Assembly: GCA_964490005.1 (NCBI GenBank)
Contig: CAZBBB010000076.1
Coordinates: 1-15,718 of the forward strand
Source: CAZBBB01 sp964490005
GTDB lineage: Bacteria; Planctomycetota; B15-G4
Length of the DNA stretch: 15,718 nucleotides
Direction: 5' to 3'
Under the pieces are notes generated by a model, which was given only the letters and a program-made list of their open reading frames with translations, made no database searches and was not told the origin of the DNA. The number at the start of each line of letters is the position of its first letter. Position 1 is the first letter of the stretch. Position numbers and translations under genes: made by a program. Positions 8,882 through 15,044 of the stretch are shown here, piece after piece.

Positions 8882-9277
8882 ATGGTCAATCTCGCCACCG
8901 CCCGCAAGCTCATCGCCGCCGCCGAGAAGAAGGCGGCCAAGATCGGCCAGCCGATGAACATCGCCGTGGTCGATGCCGGCGGCAACCTCGTCGCGCACGC
9001 GCGCATGGACGGCGCCTGGATCGGCAGCGTCGACATCTCGATCAAGAAGGCCTGGACCTCGCGCGCCTTCGACATCGCGACCAAGGACCTCGCCGAGCAC
9101 AGCCAGTCGGGCAACCAGTTCTTCGGCATCCACGCCAGCAACGACGGGCGCGTGATGATCTTCGCCGGCGGCATCCCGCTCAAGCAGGGCGCCAAGGTCG
9201 TCGGCGCGATCGGCGTGTCGGGCGGTTCGGGCGAGCAGGATCACGCCGTCGCGGAGGCCGGCGCCAAGGCCTTGTGA
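8882..9277 (+). CDS. GlcG/HbpS family protein (heme-degrading-domain fold)
   Basis: A 131-residue protein matching the GlcG/HbpS family: LATARKLIAAAEKKAAKIGQ, then MNIAVVDAGGNLVAHARMDG (residues 25-44), FFGIHASNDGRVMIFAGGIP and the C-terminal VVGAIGVSGGSGEQDHAVAE (residues 106-125). Members include HbpS, an octameric heme-binding redox sensor partner in Streptomyces, and GlcG of glycolate operons; most are uncharacterised. No signal peptide is seen. ATG 8882 has GGAG at 8869-8872, nine bases upstream. The stop overlaps the start of a histidine-rich membrane protein (GTGA at 9274-9277), suggesting joint function. No glycolate oxidase genes are near, so a GlcG role in glycolate metabolism is not supported. 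Confidence 0.9.
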   Translation: MVNLATARKLIAAAEKKAAKIGQPMNIAVVDAGGNLVAHARMDGAWIGSVDISIKKAWTSRAFDIATKDLAEHSQSGNQFFGIHASNDGRVMIFAGGIPLKQGAKVVGAIGVSGGSGEQDHAVAEAGAKAL

Positions 9278-10233
9278 GCAGCCGCCGCGTCGACCTGCTG
9301 AACATCGGGCTGATGCTCGCGTCGCTGGGCGCGGCGTGGGCGCTGCCCTTCGAGCTGTTCCTGTTCAGCTACGCGGTGCTCGGGCCGCTGCACTACCTGA
9401 CCGAGATCGCGTGGCTGCACCACCGCGACTACTTCGCCCGGCGGCGCCGCGACGTGCTCTGGCTGGTCCTGCCGCTCACGCCGGTGCTGGCGCAGCAGGC
9501 CGGCCTGATCGAGCTCGACCTGGGGCGCTGGGAGCCGGTGCTCAACACGCTGGCGATCGGCGTGGCGCTGGCGGTCGCGTTCTGCGCCACGTGGCGCGCG
9601 CGGTCGATCTTCATCGGCGGCGCGGCGCTCGTGGCGCTGCTGGGTTTCGGCGCGCAGGGGCCGCACGACATCCTGCGCGTGTTCCTGCCGACGATCATCC
9701 ACGTGTGGCTGTTCACGGGCGCCTTCGTGCTGCTCGGCGCGCTGCGCGGCCGCGCGCCGACGGGCTTCGTGTCGCTGGGCACCTTCCTTGCGTGCAGCGT
9801 GGCCTGCTTCGCGCTGCCCGCGCGCGTCACGACCGAGCCGGTCTCGGCCTCCTACGACGCGATCCTGGCGCTCAACGTGACGCTGCTCGAGTGGCTCGGC
9901 GCGCCGCCGGCCAGCCGCGTCGACGTGCTCTACACCGAGCTGGGGGGGCGCGTGGCGCGCTTCATCGCCTTCGCCTACACCTACCACTACCTGAACTGGT
10001 TCTCGAAGACCTCGATCATCCAGTGGCACCGCATCCCGCGCGCCTGGTCGATCGCCAACGTCGCGCTCTGGCTGGTCGCGGTGGGGCTCTACCGGCACGA
10101 CTACGCGCTGGGCCTCTCGGCGCTCTTCGCGCTGAGCTACCTGCACGTGTATCTGGAGCTGCCGCTCAACGGCCGCAGCTTCGCCGACATCGGCCGGCAG
10201 TTGGCGACCCTTGGCCGCGCGCGCGTGCGATGA
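9274..10233 (+). CDS. Histidine-rich polytopic membrane protein of unknown function
   Basis: A 319-residue protein from GTG 9274, overlapping the upstream stop by 4 bases. About eight hydrophobic helices are visible. Histidines cluster at helix ends: H40, H49 and H50 (LGPLHYLTEIAWLHHRDYF), H131 and H143 (GPHDILRVFLPTIIHVW), H238 and H252 (YTYHYLNWFSKTSIIQWHR), H275 and H291. The pattern suggests a membrane metalloenzyme or heme-binding protein, but I do not recognise the family. Coupling to a HbpS/GlcG-like gene fits a heme or metal role; this is inference. The Brp/Blh carotene-cleavage family was considered but its motifs are not evident. The C-terminus (NGRSFADIGRQLATLG) is soluble. Confidence 0.85.
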   Translation: MSSRRVDLLNIGLMLASLGAAWALPFELFLFSYAVLGPLHYLTEIAWLHHRDYFARRRRDVLWLVLPLTPVLAQQAGLIELDLGRWEPVLNTLAIGVALAVAFCATWRARSIFIGGAALVALLGFGAQGPHDILRVFLPTIIHVWLFTGAFVLLGALRGRAPTGFVSLGTFLACSVACFALPARVTTEPVSASYDAILALNVTLLEWLGAPPASRVDVLYTELGGRVARFIAFAYTYHYLNWFSKTSIIQWHRIPRAWSIANVALWLVAVGLYRHDYALGLSALFALSYLHVYLELPLNGRSFADIGRQLATLGRARVR

Positions 10234-10261
10234 TCGCGGCCCGGCCCGCGTGCGATGATCG
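10222..10261 (+). repeat. 15-bp direct repeat
   Basis: CGCGTGCGATGATCG occurs at 10222-10236 and again at 10247-10261. The first copy contains the stop codon of the membrane-protein gene. The second lies in the short leader of the DinB-like gene. It could be a small tandem duplication or paired regulator sites. Confidence 0.5.
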
Positions 10262-10289
10262 ACGGCTCGCCGATCGGAAGGAAGCCCCC

Positions 10290-10802
10290 ATGAACCACGC
10301 CGCACTCATCGCGCGACTCGAGAGCCAGCTCGCGCTGTTCGCTCCGCTGCTGGCCGGGTTGAGCGAGGCGCAGACGCGCTGGCGGCCGGCTCCGGGCGCG
10401 TGGTCGGTGCGCGAGGTCGTCGGCCATCTGCTCGACGAGGAGCGCGAGGACTTCCGCGTGCGCATCCGCGCCACGCTCGAGGACCCGGTCGCGCCCTGGC
10501 CGCCGCTCGATCCCGAGGGCCGCGTGACGGAGCACGCCTGGAACGAGCAGTCGACCTCGGCGACGCTCGGCGCCTTCACCGTCGAGCGGCGCGCCTCGCT
10601 CAAGTGGCTGGCCTCGCTGCGCGCGCCCGACTGGGAGCGCGCGCACGTCCACCCGAAGCTCGGCCGGATGAGCGCCGGGCAACTGCTCGCCTGCTGGGCC
10701 GCGCACGATCTGCTGCACGCGCGGCAACTGGCGAAGCTCGTCGTGCAGATCCTCGGCGAGGACGCCGCGCCGGCCGACCTCTCGTACGCCGGCAGGCTGT
10801 GA
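10290..10802 (+). CDS. DinB-fold (DinB/YfiT superfamily) protein
   Basis: A 170-residue four-helix-bundle protein. The three histidines that bind metal in this superfamily are visible: His46 (SVREVVGHLLDEEREDFRVR), His139 and His143 (WAAHDLLHARQLAKLV). Family members act as metal-dependent thiol S-transferases or as damage-inducible proteins of unknown function; this one cannot be assigned a substrate. A strong ribosome site GGAAGGAAG (10276-10284) precedes ATG 10290. The stop overlaps the next gene through GTGA at 10799-10802, so the two are likely co-translated. Cytoplasmic; no signal peptide. Confidence 0.9.
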   Translation: MNHAALIARLESQLALFAPLLAGLSEAQTRWRPAPGAWSVREVVGHLLDEEREDFRVRIRATLEDPVAPWPPLDPEGRVTEHAWNEQSTSATLGAFTVERRASLKWLASLRAPDWERAHVHPKLGRMSAGQLLACWAAHDLLHARQLAKLVVQILGEDAAPADLSYAGRL

Positions 10803-11110
10803 CGGCCGCCGGCTTCGTCGCGATCTGGGAGTTCCGCGTGGCCGAGCCGCAGCGCGACGCCTTCGAGGAGCTGTACGCGCCCGACGGTGCGTGGGTCGCG
10901 CTCTTCCGGCGGCATCCGGGCCACGTGCGCACCGAGCTGCTGCGCGACGAGCGCTACGCCGGCCGTTACATGACGATCGACGCGTGGACCTCGCGCGCCG
11001 ACTGGGAGGCCTTCCGCAAGTCCTTCGCGGCGGCCTTCGAGGCGCTCGACGCGAGCGGCGAGAGGCTCACCGTGAAGGAGTCGCTCCTCGGCACCTTCGA
11101 CGTGGTGTGA
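10799..11110 (+). CDS. Small ABM-type (dimeric alpha-beta barrel) protein
   Basis: A 103-residue protein from GTG 10799. The arrangement VAIWEFRVAEPQRDAFEELY, then ALFRRHPGHVRTELLRD, YMTIDAWTSRADWEAFRK and a final strand TVKESLLGTFDVV is the ferredoxin-like fold of the antibiotic-biosynthesis-monooxygenase superfamily. Members are dimers and range from heme or quinol monooxygenases to proteins with no known activity. No histidine or asparagine pattern clearly marks it as a heme oxygenase. It overlaps the DinB-like gene by 4 bases and is convergent with the kinase gene. Function unassigned. Confidence 0.8.
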   Translation: MTAAGFVAIWEFRVAEPQRDAFEELYAPDGAWVALFRRHPGHVRTELLRDERYAGRYMTIDAWTSRADWEAFRKSFAAAFEALDASGERLTVKESLLGTFDVV

Positions 11111-11135
11111 GGCGCGCGGCGCGCTGCGCCGCGCC
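11111..11135. terminator. Probable bidirectional terminator hairpin
   Basis: The whole 25-base gap between the convergent ABM-like gene and the kinase gene folds on itself. GGCGCG (11111-11116) pairs with CGCGCC (11130-11135), followed by a 2-base bulge and three further pairs (11119-11121 with 11127-11129) around a 5-base loop. There is no T-tract. Confidence 0.45.
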
Positions 11136-12059
11136 TCAGCGCTCGGCCGTGATCCAGCCGATCGCGCGGCGGCACTCGTCGACGAGCGGCGCGTCGTTCA
11201 GCTCGTGCGCGTACTGCAGCAGGATGACGGCCGTGTAGAGCGCCTTGAAGCGCGCCGCGGCCCAGCGCTCGGGGCCGATCTCGCCGTAGGCGGCGCGGAA
11301 GGCCGGACGGCCGGCCGGCGGCAGGAACGACCAGGCCAGCGCGAGGTCGATGGCCGGGTCGCCGATGTGCACGTCGCCCCAGTCGATCACGCCGGTCGGC
11401 GCGCCGCTCGCGTCGAGCAGCAGGTTGCGCGCGTGCAGATCGCCGTGCACCAGCGCGCGCTCGGCCGGCTTGAAGCCCGGCGGCGCGGCGGCGATCACGG
11501 CCTCGCAGGGCGCGGCGTCCGCCAGCAGCCCGGCCTCGACGCACTGGCCGACGAACTGCCGCAGCGAGCGGCTGCGGTAGGGGATGTCGAGACGGCGGAT
11601 GCCGTCGCCCGCCACGCCCAGCGCGCGCGCCTCGCCGACGGGCACGTCATGCAGCGCGCGCAGGAAGCGCGCCAGCGGCAGCGCCGCCGCCGCGCGCGCC
11701 GCCTCGTCGGGCGCGACGCGGTCGGCCGTCTCGCCGGGCAGCCGCTCGTACCCGAACCACGGCCAGGGGTAGTTCTCGTCCGGTTCGCCAGCGTGCCTGG
11801 GGTGGGGGACGGGCAGGGGCAGGCGCCCGGCGAGCGCCGCCAGCAGCGCGATCTCGGTGCGCACGAGCTGCGCGCCGGCCTCCCGGCGCGGGAAGCGGAA
11901 CACCCAGCGCCCGTTGACCAGCACGACGCTGTTGTCGAAGCCCTCGGCCAGCGGCGCGATCGTCGCCGGCGCCAGCCCGGGACAGCGCGCGTCGATGCGC
12001 AGCGCCATCTCGGCCGTCGTGAGCACGCGCTCGGGGACCCAACTCCGCCTGGTCGCCAC
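11136..12059 (-). CDS. Aminoglycoside phosphotransferase (APH)-fold kinase
   Basis: A 307-residue protein with the APH/choline-kinase fold. The N-lobe has FDNSVVLVNGRWVFRFPRRE (residues 41-60, lysine-equivalent region) and the hinge PWFGYERLPGETA. The catalytic loop is LVHGDLHARNLLLDASG with Asp207 and Asn212. The metal site is VIDWGDVHIGDPAIDLA with Asp226. Such enzymes phosphorylate hydroxyls of small molecules including aminoglycosides and macrolides; many chromosomal members have no known resistance role, and its host-like GC suggests a resident gene. The start is uncertain: GTG 12059 gives VATRRSWVPERVLTTAEM, and the next in-frame methionine (Met18) would remove 17 residues. It diverges from the AbiE operon. 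Confidence 0.9.
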   Translation of the reverse strand: MATRRSWVPERVLTTAEMALRIDARCPGLAPATIAPLAEGFDNSVVLVNGRWVFRFPRREAGAQLVRTEIALLAALAGRLPLPVPHPRHAGEPDENYPWPWFGYERLPGETADRVAPDEAARAAAALPLARFLRALHDVPVGEARALGVAGDGIRRLDIPYRSRSLRQFVGQCVEAGLLADAAPCEAVIAAAPPGFKPAERALVHGDLHARNLLLDASGAPTGVIDWGDVHIGDPAIDLALAWSFLPPAGRPAFRAAYGEIGPERWAAARFKALYTAVILLQYAHELNDAPLVDECRRAIGWITAER

Positions 12060-12122
12060 GAGCGCCGAGCATAACGCCGGGCGGGCGGGGCCGTCCTGTC
12101 TTGCAGGCCGCTCGGCGTGAGA

Positions 12123-12162
12123 ACAAAGTGCAGATCTTTGTGCATAAAGTACGACACTTTGT
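12123..12162. promoter_or_regulatory. Candidate AbiEi operator: two adjacent inverted repeats
   Basis: ACAAAG (12123-12128) and CTTTGT (12136-12141) are a perfect inverted repeat with a 7-base spacer. AAAGT (12146-12150) and ACTTT (12156-12160) form a second, with a 5-base spacer. The outer arms ACAAAGTG (12123-12130) and CACTTTGT (12155-12162) also match perfectly. The block is visibly AT-richer than its surroundings and ends 3 bases before the GTG at 12166. AbiEi antitoxins are known to repress their own operon by binding paired inverted repeats, so this is the expected operator and promoter position. A TTGTGC-like -35 lies at 12138-12143, but the -10 is unclear. Confidence 0.65.
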
Positions 12163-12165
12163 ATC

Positions 12166-12780
12166 GTGTTCCCCATGGTGCCCGCCCGAACCGACGAGCA
12201 GGTGCTCAAGCTCATCCGCAAGCTGGGCCTGGCGCGCCCGGCCGAGCTCGAGGCGCACGGAATTCCGCGCGCGCGGCTGTACCGCCTGCTGCGCGATGGC
12301 CGTGTCGAGCGACGCTCACGCGGCATCTTCGTCGCGCGGCAACACCCCGTGACCGCGCAGCACACGCTCGCGCAGGTCGCCAAGCGCGTTCCGCAAGGCG
12401 TCGTGTGCCTGCTGACCGCGCTGCGATTCCACGGCCTGACGACCCAGGCGCCGGCCGAGGTGTGGATCGCCCTGCCTCACGAGACGCGCCGGCCGAAACT
12501 CGACTCTCCGCGGCTGCGCGTCGCACGGTTTTCCGGCGCCGCGCTGCGCGAAGGCATCGAGACGCACCGGATCGAGCAGGTCGACGTGCGCGTGTACTCG
12601 GCCGCCAAGTCGGTGGCCGACTGCTTCAAGTTCCGCAACAAGATCGGCACGGACGTCGCCATCGAGGCCCTGCGCGACTTCACGCGACGGCATCGAGGGG
12701 GCGCCACCGAACTCGCGCGCTTCGCGCGCATCTGCCGCGTCACCCGCGTCATGCAACCGTACCTGGACGCGATCTCGTGA
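12166..12780 (+). CDS. abiEi: AbiEi-family antitoxin / autorepressor
   Basis: A 204-residue protein from GTG 12166; in-frame ATG 12175 or GTG 12178 are also possible, and none has a clear ribosome site. Residues about 6-60 form a winged helix (DEQVLKLIRKLGLARPAELE, then IPRARLYRLLRDGRVERRSRGIFV). The rest matches the AbiEi C-terminal antitoxin region: VCLLTALRFHGLTTQAPAEV, VRVYSAAKSVADCFKFRNKI and a basic end. In type IV AbiE systems the antitoxin represses the operon and counters the AbiEii nucleotidyltransferase without binding it directly. The gene overlaps abiEii through GTGA at 12777-12780. Paired inverted repeats lie directly upstream. Confidence 0.92.
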   Translation: MFPMVPARTDEQVLKLIRKLGLARPAELEAHGIPRARLYRLLRDGRVERRSRGIFVARQHPVTAQHTLAQVAKRVPQGVVCLLTALRFHGLTTQAPAEVWIALPHETRRPKLDSPRLRVARFSGAALREGIETHRIEQVDVRVYSAAKSVADCFKFRNKIGTDVAIEALRDFTRRHRGGATELARFARICRVTRVMQPYLDAIS

Positions 12781-13691
12781 CGGGCGGCGAGCGCGACCTC
12801 GCCGCGTCGGTCGCGGCGCGACTGCTCAACCGCGCGAGACGTGACGGCGATGACTACCAGACGCTGCTGACCAGATTCTGTTTCGAGCGCCTGCTTCACC
12901 GGCTCGGCGCCTCCGACCTGCGTGATCGTTTCGTCCTCAAGGGAGCAGTGCTGCTCGGGGTGTGGTCCAGGCAGCCGTACCGCGCGACGCGCGACCTCGA
13001 TCTGCTGCGTCTGGGTGATGCGACGATGGCGGCCGTGCGCCGTGATCTGGCACGCATCTGCGAGGCGTCCGTCGCGCCGGACGCGGTCCGTTTCGACGCC
13101 GCCGCCATCCGAGTGTCCGAGATTCGGGCCGAGCACGATGACTCCGGCTATCGCGCGGTCCTTCCGGCGCGTTGCGGCTCGGCGCGCCTGTCGCTGCAGA
13201 TCGACATGGGAGTCGGCGATGCCGTGTGGCCTGCGGCGCGACCGACGACGTTTCCCGTGTTGCTCGAGTTCCCGCCGCCGGTCGTCCTCGCCTACCCGCG
13301 CGAAGCCGTCGTCGCGGAGAAGTTCGAAGCCATCGTCGTGTTCGGCGACCGCAACAGCCGCATCAAGGACTTCTTCGATCTGCATTACCTGGCGAGCGAG
13401 TTCGAGTTCGATCGGATCACTCTCGGTGAGGCGGTTCGCAGAACCTTCGCCAAGCGCCGGACACCGATGCCGCCGGAAACGCCGATCGGACTCACGACCG
13501 CATACTGGAGCAATCCGTCGCGACCTGCCCAGATGCGCGCCTTTGCCCGGCGTGCAAGGCTGCCCGTTCCGGACGCGCCCGGAGTCGCATTCGTCGCGCT
13601 GCTCGGCGCGCTGCTGATCCCGATCGTCGAGGATCTTCGCCGAGGCGAGCCGAGGGCAGGTTCCTGGAAGCCTGGCGGACCTTGGACTTGA
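12777..13691 (+). CDS. abiEii: AbiEii-family nucleotidyltransferase toxin
   Basis: A 304-residue protein from GTG 12777, overlapping abiEi by 4 bases. Features of the DUF1814/AbiEii nucleotidyltransferase fold are present: FVLKGAVLLGVWSRQPYRAT (residues 52-71) with Lys55, metal-binding Asp73 and Asp75 in TRDLDLL, EKFEAIVVF (181-189) with Lys182, and SRIKDFFDLHYLA (194-206) with Lys197 and Asp198. Related toxins transfer nucleotides to tRNA or other RNA acceptors and arrest growth, giving abortive phage infection or element stabilisation. All expected core residues are intact, so the toxin is probably functional. A longer upstream reading frame exists but covers abiEi out of frame. The end lies against the integrase start. 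Confidence 0.93.
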   Translation: MTGGERDLAASVAARLLNRARRDGDDYQTLLTRFCFERLLHRLGASDLRDRFVLKGAVLLGVWSRQPYRATRDLDLLRLGDATMAAVRRDLARICEASVAPDAVRFDAAAIRVSEIRAEHDDSGYRAVLPARCGSARLSLQIDMGVGDAVWPAARPTTFPVLLEFPPPVVLAYPREAVVAEKFEAIVVFGDRNSRIKDFFDLHYLASEFEFDRITLGEAVRRTFAKRRTPMPPETPIGLTTAYWSNPSRPAQMRAFARRARLPVPDAPGVAFVALLGALLIPIVEDLRRGEPRAGSWKPGGPWT

Positions 13692-14779
13692 TCGCGGTCC
13701 CGATCGTCGCCGAGGCGGCGCCGCGCGGCACGGAGCGCGGGGGCGGCGGGTCCGCCGTGCCGCCGCTGGGCGAGCGGGTGCGCGCCGCTCTCCGACTGCG
13801 CCACCTGAGCCCGCGCACCGAGCGCGCGTATCTCGGCTGGGTGCGGCGCTTCCACGAGTTCCACGGCCGGCGCGATCCGGCCCGGCTCGGCGCCGAGCAC
13901 GTCACGTCCTTCCTCTCGTCGCTCGCGACCGAGGCGCGCGTCGCGGCCTCCTCGCAGAACCAGGCGCTCGCGGCGCTGCTGTTCCTGTACCGCGAGGTGC
14001 TGGGCGTCGACCTGCCGTGGCTCGACGGCCTGGTGCGCGCCCGGTCGCCCGAGCGGCTGCCGGTCGTGCTGTCGCGCGAGGAGGTGGCCGCCGTCCTCGC
14101 CGAGACGCAGGGCGCGCCGCGCCTGATGGCGAGCCTGCTCTACGGCTCGGGCCTGCGCCTGCTCGAGTGCTGCCGCTTGCGCGTCAAGGACCTCGACTTC
14201 GGCCGGCGCCAGATCGCCGTGCGGCGCGGCAAGGGCGACAAGGACCGCATGACGATGCTGCCCGGCGCGCTCGTCGAGCCGCTGCGCGAGCAGCTGCGGC
14301 GCGCACAGGCACAGCACCGGCGCGACCTCGCGCAGGGTGCCGGCTGGGCCGAGCTGCCCGAGACGCTCGGCACCAAGCTGCCGGCCGCCGGTCGCGAGTG
14401 GCCCTGGCAGTGGGCCTTTCCGGCGACGCGCACGTATCTCGACCCGCCCAGCGGCCAGCGTCGTCGCCACCACCTGCACGAGACCGTCGTGCAGCAGGCC
14501 GTGCGCCGGGCGGTGCTCGCCGCCGGCATCGGCAAGCGCGCGACCTGTCACACCTTCCGCCACAGCTTCGCGACGCACCTGCTCGAGGACGGCAGCGACA
14601 TCCGCACCGTTCAGGAGCTGCTCGGCCACAAGGATGTCGCGACCACGATGATCTACACCCACGTCCTCAACCGCGGCCCCTCCGGCGTGCGCAGCCCGAT
14701 CGACCGGCTGCCCGGCGCCGGCGGTGGCCGGGCCGGTTTCGCGGACCCGCACGAAACGGATGACCGGTTTCCCCCGTGA
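13682..14779 (+). CDS. intI: Integron integrase (IntI-type tyrosine recombinase)
   Basis: Up to 365 residues. All catalytic residues are present: Arg159 (LLYGSGLRLLECC), Lys184 (RRGKGDKDRM), His290 and Arg293 (CHTFRHSFATHLL), His316 (LLGHKDVATT) and nucleophile Tyr325 (MIYTHVLN). The IntI-only insertion between the lysine strand and box II is intact: GREWPWQWAFPATRTY (237-252) and SGQRRRHHLHE (257-267), matching IntI1 in layout. This separates it from XerC/D. It catalyses attI x attC cassette insertion using folded single-stranded attC. TTG 13682 would overlap abiEii by 10 bases. GTG 13757 (VPPLGERVRAALRLRHLS) matches the usual IntI N-terminus better and follows a G-rich stretch. The orientation is unusual: the 3' end, not the 5' end, faces attI. 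About 15 extra residues follow the usual end. No LexA box was recognised. Confidence 0.96.
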   Translation: MDLIAVPIVAEAAPRGTERGGGGSAVPPLGERVRAALRLRHLSPRTERAYLGWVRRFHEFHGRRDPARLGAEHVTSFLSSLATEARVAASSQNQALAALLFLYREVLGVDLPWLDGLVRARSPERLPVVLSREEVAAVLAETQGAPRLMASLLYGSGLRLLECCRLRVKDLDFGRRQIAVRRGKGDKDRMTMLPGALVEPLREQLRRAQAQHRRDLAQGAGWAELPETLGTKLPAAGREWPWQWAFPATRTYLDPPSGQRRRHHLHETVVQQAVRRAVLAAGIGKRATCHTFRHSFATHLLEDGSDIRTVQELLGHKDVATTMIYTHVLNRGPSGVRSPIDRLPGAGGGRAGFADPHETDDRFPP

Positions 14780-15020
14780 ACGGCGCATGGTCAGGCGTGA
14801 CCTCCCGCCACGCCCCACGCGCCGTGCTGCGCCTCCCGCCGCCCGCCGTCCGCCGCCCCCGAATTAGCCAGACCTGCCTAACGCGCCGACTCGACCCTGG
14901 CCCCCGATCCGCATCCCATGCGCCGAAAGACACTTGCGCCGCTCACCCCGCCCCGCGCCAACGCCCTTACACTGATCGCCACGCACGGGCCGGGCGAGGA
15001 ACCAAGACATGCCAAGAATA
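14780..15020 (+). other. Gene-free platform region: presumed attI and cassette promoter
   Basis: No gene longer than a short leader fits here. As the segment between intI and the first cassette core it should hold attI and a promoter for the cassettes. A sequence GCCTAAC (14876-14882), which is a consensus core GTTAGGC on the minus strand, may be an accessory integrase site. TACACT at 14968-14973 is a weak -10 candidate without a convincing -35. No attC-like hairpin was found leading into the core at 15021, which is why this is called attI rather than another cassette end. Confidence 0.6.
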
Positions 15021-15044
15021 GTTAGCTGGAGATTGCCACGGTGA
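15009..15044 (+). CDS. 11-codon leader ORF across the attI/cassette junction (ORF-11-like)
   Basis: ATG 15009 to TGA 15042-15044 encodes MPRIVSWRLPR. GAGGA at 14996-15000 is placed 8 bases before the ATG, a good ribosome site supplied by the integron platform. The ORF reads through the core site GTTAGCT (15021-15027) into the cassette, and its stop overlaps the GTG start of the cassette gene (GTGA at 15041-15044). In class 1 integrons an 11-codon ORF in attI1 raises translation of the first cassette by coupling. The same arrangement here is probably functional rather than coding for a useful peptide. Confidence 0.6.
   Translation: MPRIVSWRLPR
15021..15027 (+). other. attI/cassette core recombination site (GTTAGCT)
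   Basis: The junction core G^TTAGCT, with cleavage expected after the G at 15021. Six of its bases should derive from cassette 1. It is the exact reverse complement of the R'' box AGCTAAC (15605-15611) at the other end of the cassette, as expected if the two were joined in a circular cassette. It differs from the GTTRRRY consensus at one position. Confidence 0.85.

Noticed and set aside
11136..12059. APH-fold gene as a mobile antibiotic-resistance determinant
   Set aside because: Its composition matches the host chromosome and it is outside the cassette array. The APH fold alone does not show resistance.
12117..12776. Upstream extension of the abiEii frame
   Set aside because: It overlaps abiEi out of frame with an arginine-rich translation. 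The toxin homology begins after GTG 12777.
12166..13691. AbiE pair as an integron cassette
   Set aside because: It lies on the non-array side of intI and neither core sites nor an attC hairpin flank it.
13682..14779. XerC/XerD or phage integrase
   Set aside because: The IntI-specific insertion with WPWQWAF and RRRHHLHE, and the adjacent attC array, identify an integron integrase.
14876..15027. Reading GCCTAAC...GTTAGCT as an attC of an upstream cassette
   Set aside because: The intervening 150 bases show no L''/L' complementarity or extrahelical-base pattern, and no cassette ORF precedes it apart from intI itself.
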